From: Clostridia bacterium
Lineage (GTDB): Bacteria > Bacillota > Clostridia > Oscillospirales > Butyricicoccaceae
Assembly (NCBI GenBank): GCA_017547995.1
Contig: JAFYNW010000227.1
Coordinates: 1-16,738, forward strand
Direction: 5' to 3'
DNA length: 16,738 bases
Shown here: in pieces, positions 13,524-16,738 of the stretch
Layout: each line of letters starts with the position of its first letter
Numbering within the stretch: position 1 is the stretch's first letter
Made by a program: the position numbers and the translations under genes
Notes under the pieces: generated by a model
Databases searched by the model: none
What the model was told of the DNA's origin: nothing
The model's input: only the letters and a program-made list of their open reading frames with translations

Positions 13524-14465
13524 TTACATATTTTCGTATTTTCTGAAAAAGCTCAGCAGACCTTGCTGGCATTTCTGCTTATCCGTTGTATAGCTCAGTC
13601 CATGACCTGCGCCTTCAACACAAAGCCAGTCTTTTTCGCCCTTGTAAATGCCGTAATTATATCTGCCCATCTCCACAGGCACGAAATCGTCCTCCGCACC
13701 ATGCACGAAAACAATCGGCACGCGCGCATTTTCAAATGCTCTGCGCGTATCAGGCGTACGCATATCGTAACCCAATTTAATACGGCAGATGAGATTCGTG
13801 ATATACAGCACAGGGAAGGCAGGAAGATGGAAATTGCGCTTGAGAATGTGCTTGCAGATGTCCCACTGGCTTGTAAAGCCACAGTCGGAAATAACGCCGC
13901 GCACGTTTTTCGGAAGAGCAAGTCCAAGGGCAAGCATAGCAGTCGTAGCGCCCATCGAAACCCCGTCGATGAAAATCGGGAGCTTAAAGAAGCGCTCGTC
14001 CACCATATCGAGCCACCTTGCAAGGTCGAGGCTTTCCTTCATACCGAAGGTGATGTATCGTCCCTCGCTCTTGCCGCAGGCGCGCTGGTCGATGAGAAGC
14101 ACGTGACAGTTGTTGTCGAGATAAAAGTTTGCCACCATAGCCATATCCTTTATGCCAAAGCCTTTGTAGCCGTGGACGCAAACCACGATGCGCTCAGGAT
14201 TTTCGCAAGGGAAGAAATCGCCGTGAAGCTTCAGTCCGTCAGCGCTTGTGATGGAAACATCCTCGTGAGGACGGGCAAGAAGCACCTCGCGCTCACACTT
14301 CAATTCCTCGCGAAGCTTGTCGAAAGCCGACTTATTGCCCATATTAAGACGCTTTTTCTTGCCGATTGGCCTGAATTGATTGTCGCAGGCAAAGCAAAAC
14401 ATATAATAACTGCCGCCAATGGCAACAATAAGCAGAAGAATAAAAATCAAAGCAATATATTTCAT
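13524..14465 (-). CDS. Membrane-anchored alpha/beta hydrolase
   Basis: A 313-aa protein with one N-terminal hydrophobic helix (about residues 3-23) and a serine-hydrolase domain from about residue 65. The oxyanion-hole motif VHGYKG is at 97-102. The strand/loop DQRACGKSEG (126-135) follows. The nucleophile is S170 in GVSMG, the acid D259 in HGAEDDFVP, and the base H288 in GAGHG. These are the marks of the BAAT/serine-aminopeptidase-type alpha/beta hydrolases that clostridia carry as extracellular, membrane-tethered proteins. The substrate is unknown. It starts 3 nt after the stop of the TauE/SafE-family gene, with GGCGGA in that gene's tail as a weak ribosome binding site, so it is the second gene of a two-gene unit. 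The anchor could also act as an uncleaved signal. Confidence 0.9.
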   Translation of the reverse strand: MKYIALIFILLLIVAIGGSYYMFCFACDNQFRPIGKKKRLNMGNKSAFDKLREELKCEREVLLARPHEDVSITSADGLKLHGDFFPCENPERIVVCVHGYKGFGIKDMAMVANFYLDNNCHVLLIDQRACGKSEGRYITFGMKESLDLARWLDMVDERFFKLPIFIDGVSMGATTAMLALGLALPKNVRGVISDCGFTSQWDICKHILKRNFHLPAFPVLYITNLICRIKLGYDMRTPDTRRAFENARVPIVFVHGAEDDFVPVEMGRYNYGIYKGEKDWLCVEGAGHGLSYTTDKQKCQQGLLSFFRKYENM

Positions 14466-14468
14466 AAT

Positions 14469-15188
14469 TTATCCGCCGATAACAATCCAGAGGCCCGAAA
14501 GCGCCATAAAGCCGTAGACGTACTTCTTCATAGCCTCGCCGTTGAGCTTTGCATAAACCTTAGTGCCGAGAGTTACACCGCCAAGCAGACCGATTACAGT
14601 GGCAATAAACATGAAAAGTGAAATGCTTGGGAATGTGCCCGTGATGATTCGCATCGCGATGGTTACAAGGTTGTTGAAGAAGAAATAAGTCTGAATCGTC
14701 GCCATATACTCTTCCTTATTCCTGAGGGCGGAAAGGTAGTAAAGCACCATAGGAGGTCCGCTGATGGAGAAAAGACCGCCGCCCGTGCCCGAAATAAAGC
14801 CTGCGATAGCGCAGTTGAGGAGGGTAGGCTTGATTTTGACCTTGTTGCTGAAAAATACAAACCAGATTGCAAGGAAGAAGAGCAAAACGCCCAGGATTCT
14901 TCGCATGGTTGCAAGCTCAAGGCTCTTTGTCAGCTCGATGGCTGTATATGTGGAAATGGTTGCGAAAACCATTGGAATGATAACCTGCTTCCAGTTTACC
15001 ATCCTGATTCGTCTCACAACGTTTGCCACGTTGCCCACTGGCGAGGTTGTCAGCGAGAGGGCGGAAGCCACGTTATATGGCAGGAAGTATGGCGAAATCG
15101 CCATAAACATAATGGCATAGCCGAAGCCTGTAGTCGACTGAATAAATGCACTGACGAATGAGGTCAGAAATAATAGCAAAACTGTCAT
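14469..15188 (-). CDS. TSUP (TauE/SafE) family membrane permease
   Basis: A 239-aa protein with about eight hydrophobic helices, the size of a complete TauE/SafE family member. Two family signatures are visible: STTGFGYAI near residues 18-26, and the second-repeat motif GFISGTGGGLFSISGPPMV at about 129-147. The family moves sulfite, sulfonates, sulfur compounds or other small organic anions across the cytoplasmic membrane, but the substrate here is not readable. The start is supported by AAAGGAA about 8 nt upstream on the minus strand and a good promoter beyond. It is followed after 3 nt by the alpha/beta hydrolase gene. A hydrolase paired with a small-anion permease could release and move a product, but that is speculation. 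Confidence 0.92.
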   Translation of the reverse strand: MTVLLLFLTSFVSAFIQSTTGFGYAIMFMAISPYFLPYNVASALSLTTSPVGNVANVVRRIRMVNWKQVIIPMVFATISTYTAIELTKSLELATMRRILGVLLFFLAIWFVFFSNKVKIKPTLLNCAIAGFISGTGGGLFSISGPPMVLYYLSALRNKEEYMATIQTYFFFNNLVTIAMRIITGTFPSISLFMFIATVIGLLGGVTLGTKVYAKLNGEAMKKYVYGFMALSGLWIVIGG

Positions 15189-15230
15189 TTATTGTTCCTT
15201 TCTGTTGGAAAAAGTAAATCTTTATATAAC

Positions 15231-15259
15231 ATTATATTCCCGAAACGTAAAATTTGCAA
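15231..15259 (-). promoter_or_regulatory. Promoter for the TauE/hydrolase unit
   Basis: On the minus strand, -35 TTGCAA (15259-15254) and -10 TATAAT (15236-15231) have a 17-bp spacer, about 43 nt upstream of the ATG at 15188. Confidence 0.75.
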
Positions 15260-15267
15260 TATCTATC

Positions 15268-15296
15268 TTTACTTTTGCGGCAAAAGCAAGTATAAT
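15268..15296 (+). promoter_or_regulatory. Promoter for the leader/dcd unit
   Basis: -35 TTTACT (15268-15273) and -10 TATAAT (15291-15296) are 17 bp apart. Transcription would start near 15303, about 194 nt upstream of the first start codon, which leaves a long untranslated leader. The -35 boxes of this promoter and the divergent one are only 8 bp apart. Confidence 0.72.
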
Positions 15297-15302
15297 TAAA
15301 GT

Positions 15303-15496
15303 TACTATGATCACAAGTAGCCGCTGAGTAAATCAGAGTATGTTCAGCGGTGAGATATTTTTTCGCCAGAATGGATAAAAGCCGCAGGCGATACTTTGTG
15401 TATCAACGAGGATTTTTAGCCATAAATGGTGAAAAAAAGAGCCACTGATGGATATGCTATTGATTTGTGAAGTGGCTACAAAAAAGGAGAGAAAAA
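15303..15496 (+). ncRNA. Candidate structured 5' leader, class unknown
   Basis: This is the leader between the promoter at 15268-15296 and the ATG at 15497. GTAGCCGCT (15317-15325) can pair with AGTGGCTAC (15471-15479; 9 bp with one G-U), closing a domain of about 160 nt whose end is 6 nt before the ribosome binding site (AGGAG, 15485-15489). Inside are TCGCC/GGCGA (15363-15367 with 15387-15391), GATAC-TTTGT-GTATC (15390-15404), and TTTTT-A-GCCA-TAAA-TGGT-G-AAAAA (about 15413-15435). Two competing pairings exist. CCGCTGA (15321-15327) can instead pair with TCAGCGG (15344-15350), and AGCCACT (15440-15446) can take AGTGGCT (15471-15477). Mutually exclusive stems suggest a switch, but I match it to no riboswitch or T-box I know. 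No convincing small gene lies inside. Confidence 0.45.
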
Positions 15497-15916
15497 ATGA
15501 AAGCATATACAGACGTACTTATAAATAAAGTTGAAGGCGGCCATAAGTGGTGGCGTCCGGACCCTGACATGCCTCTCATGCACTATGAAGCAAAGCACGT
15601 CAGCGACAATATCTACATCATGTGGATGGAAACACGCGCTATGAGAAGACGCTGTGCATATCCTTGCGTAATCGTTGAAGACGGCGACGTTATGGTGTTC
15701 AAGCCATCCAAGAGCATTGGTGCAGGTGCTGAAAATGCTGCTATGCTCAAGCGCTGGGCCCTTCTTGTAACTCCACAGAACATCGAAACAGAATGGATTG
15801 TGGGTGAAGTTGACAAGGACGTTTTCGGTGAACGCTATAAGAAGGCACAGAACGGCACACTTTTCGGTGAAAACACAGAAGAAGCTTCCGAAGATACAGA
15901 AGAGGTCTCCGAATAA
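15497..15916 (+). CDS. Hypothetical protein, 139 aa, coupled to dcd
   Basis: I do not recognise this family. The protein is soluble, with no signal or membrane segment. The N-terminal half is rich in aromatic and basic residues (HKWWRPDPDMP at about 16-26, MWMETRAMRRRC at about 42-53). A short beta-type stretch follows (CVIVEDGDVMVFKPSK), then ENAAMLKRWALLV. The last 15-20 residues are strongly acidic and Glu/Ser/Thr-rich, probably disordered. The start is fixed at ATG 15497 by AGGAG 7 nt upstream; an in-frame GTG at 15467 would place the ribosome binding site inside the gene. The stop overlaps the dcd start as TAATG (15914-15918), so the two proteins are probably made together. Codon use resembles the neighbours. 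Function is open, and a link to nucleotide metabolism is only by position. Confidence 0.85.
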   Translation: MKAYTDVLINKVEGGHKWWRPDPDMPLMHYEAKHVSDNIYIMWMETRAMRRRCAYPCVIVEDGDVMVFKPSKSIGAGAENAAMLKRWALLVTPQNIETEWIVGEVDKDVFGERYKKAQNGTLFGENTEEASEDTEEVSE

Positions 15917-16446
15917 TGATTTTATCCGATAAAACCATTATCAGAATGCTGAAAGAGGGCACACTTGGCATCGAGCCTGTGGACGAAGCACAGATTCAGC
16001 CTGCCAGCGTTGACGTGCGCCTCGGCAACACGTTCAGCATCGTTGAGGATTCCCCGACGGGCAAAATCGGCATGGACGAAGAAATAAAGTACAAGACCAT
16101 CGAAACAGATACCTACGTGCTGCTTCCGGGTCAGTTTGTCCTTGCCACAACTCAGGAATATTTCCGCCTGCCTGACGACCTTACAGCCTTTGTCGAAGGC
16201 AGAAGCTCGCTGGGCAGAATGGGTCTTTTCATCCAGAATGCCGGCTGGGTCGACCCTGGATTTGAAGGCGAAATCACTCTCGAGCTTTTCAATGCAAACC
16301 GCTGTGCCATCGAGCTCAAGGCGGGCAGAAGAGTGGGTCAGCTTGTTTTCGCAAAGCTTGACGATAAGGCACTTAACCCATACCGCGGAAAATATCAGGG
16401 ACAGCGCGGCGCAACAGGCTCCCGTGTCTATATGGATAAAGAATAA
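15916..16446 (+). CDS. dcd: dCTP deaminase
   Basis: A 176-aa trimeric-fold enzyme that deaminates dCTP to dUTP for dTTP synthesis in the cytoplasm. The family N-terminus ILSDKTII (2-9) and QPASVDVRLG (28-37) are present. The nucleotide-binding EGRSSLGRMG is at 94-103. The active-site block QNAGWVDPGFEGEITLELFN is at 107-126, with E123 as the general base equivalent to E. coli E138. GRRVGQLVF (137-145) and the C-terminal YRGKYQGQRGATGS lid also match. The length is usual. The NAGWVD segment in place of the E. coli TAHRID resembles archaeal and actinobacterial bifunctional dCTP deaminase/dUTPases, so it may also hydrolyse dUTP; this is tentative. It starts inside the stop of the 139-aa gene and is followed by a terminator. 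Confidence 0.96.
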   Translation: MILSDKTIIRMLKEGTLGIEPVDEAQIQPASVDVRLGNTFSIVEDSPTGKIGMDEEIKYKTIETDTYVLLPGQFVLATTQEYFRLPDDLTAFVEGRSSLGRMGLFIQNAGWVDPGFEGEITLELFNANRCAIELKAGRRVGQLVFAKLDDKALNPYRGKYQGQRGATGSRVYMDKE

Positions 16447-16461
16447 TATAAAAGATAAAAT

Positions 16462-16490
16462 AAAAAAGACCTCACCCGAGGTCTTTTTTT
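16462..16490 (+). terminator. Intrinsic terminator after dcd
   Basis: AAAAAAGACCTC (16462-16473) pairs with GAGGTCTTTTTT (16478-16489) around an ACCC loop, followed by T. It lies 15 nt after the stop codon. Confidence 0.93.
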
Positions 16491-16507
16491 GTTATTCACC
16501 ATTCATT

Positions 16508-16738
16508 AAATCGTAGGGGCGAGCATCGCTCGTCCGCGTTTATACTGTCATTCTAAGGCAAAGTCGAAGAATCTCCTGCGATTTGAACAATCTGTGTAGG
16601 GGACGGTGTTTACAACGTCCCGAAAAATCGTAGGGGCGAGCATCGCCCGTCCGTGTTTATACTGTCATTCTGAATCACGTTACGAATCTCCTGCGATTTG
16701 AACAATCTGTGTAGGGGACGGTGTTTACAACGTCCCGA
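16508..16738. repeat. Tandem composite repeat, about 2 x 116 bp, reaching the window edge
   Basis: Copy 1 (16508-16624) and copy 2 (16625-16738) share the order AAATCGTAGGGGCGAGCATC, a TGTCATTCT element, GAATCTCCTGCGATTTGAAC, and GTAGGGGACGGTGTTTACAA plus CGTCCCGA. They differ by a few substitutions and a 2-nt indel in the TGTCATTCT...GAATCTC part (CTAAGGCAAAGTCGAA versus CTGAATCACGTTACGAA). The array may continue beyond the window. No gene is seen from 16447 to 16738. Confidence 0.85.

Noticed and set aside
13470..14621. A 383-codon plus-strand open frame opposite the alpha/beta hydrolase
   Set aside because: The minus-strand frame carries the full Ser-Asp-His triad and an N-terminal anchor. 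The plus frame has no motif and runs through the shared terminator.
15340..15378. A 12-codon ORF in the leader (possible attenuation peptide)
   Set aside because: There is no ribosome binding site and no run of regulatory codons, and it starts inside a predicted stem loop.
15437..15450. GCCACTG-type motif suggesting a cobalamin riboswitch, and CTGAG suggesting TPP
   Set aside because: Only isolated short words match; the other conserved blocks of both riboswitch classes are absent.
15433..15479. Minus-strand terminator (AGCCACT/AGTGGCT followed by a T-run on that strand)
   Set aside because: The loop is 24 nt and no minus-strand gene lies upstream to need it, so pairing within the plus-strand leader is the better reading.
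15467..15496. GTG start extending the 139-aa protein by 10 residues
   Set aside because: The extension encodes the ribosome binding site for ATG 15497 and overlaps the leader stem.

Overview
The window looks like chromosomal DNA from a strictly anaerobic gut Clostridium-class bacterium, probably of the Oscillospiraceae/Ruminococcaceae type. The grounds are a stand-alone [FeFe] hydrogenase of the group B kind, moderate GC with clostridial-style A-rich ribosome binding sites, canonical TTGACA/TATAAT-like promoters, and gene-free gaps filled with short palindromic repeats (GTAGGGG-type elements, TGTCATTCTGAG-type elements and tandem ATTTCAC hairpins) that I associate with that group. This placement is inference; there is no rRNA or other phylogenetic marker in the window.

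Layout. 1-2244 (+): the 3' part of an MFS transporter, a YitT-family membrane protein and a small membrane-anchored protein with a DUF4430-like domain, closed by an intrinsic terminator. 2276-2658: repeats. 2659-4202 (+): a single-gene unit with a strong promoter, a group B-like [FeFe] hydrogenase and a terminator. 4203-4488: more repeats. 4489-5217 (-): an SDR oxidoreductase, transcribed divergently from the next unit. 5422-13396 (+): a compact seven-gene unit with gaps of at most 12 nt or overlaps: MurJ-like flippase, GT4 glycosyltransferase, DUF4330 protein, O-antigen ligase/polymerase-like protein, WbpP-like UDP-HexNAc 4-epimerase, YgiQ-family radical SAM protein and a short QueG-like Fe-S protein. 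13430-13520: a 50-bp nested palindrome and a terminator shared with the convergent unit. 13524-15188 (-): a TauE/SafE-family permease followed by a membrane-anchored alpha/beta hydrolase. 15231-15496: divergent promoters and a leader of about 190 nt with potential for structured RNA. 15497-16446 (+): an unrecognised 139-aa protein coupled to dCTP deaminase, then a terminator. 16508-16738: a tandem pair of composite repeats that runs to the window edge.

How the genes fit together. The 5422-10868 genes read as a surface-glycan module: the epimerase supplies an activated amino sugar, the GT4 enzyme transfers sugar, the MurJ-like protein flips the lipid-linked product, and the Wzy/WaaL-type protein polymerises or ligates it. 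The two Fe-S enzymes at the end of the unit share its transcript but have no obvious glycan role. The hydrogenase suits fermentative redox balancing. The dcd pair belongs to pyrimidine deoxynucleotide supply.

Most worth a second look are the leader at 15300-15496, the architecture of the nested palindromes, the MurJ-like protein that appears to lack cavity arginines known from E. coli MurJ, and the short QueG-like protein. I did not find an unmistakable new multi-gene system.
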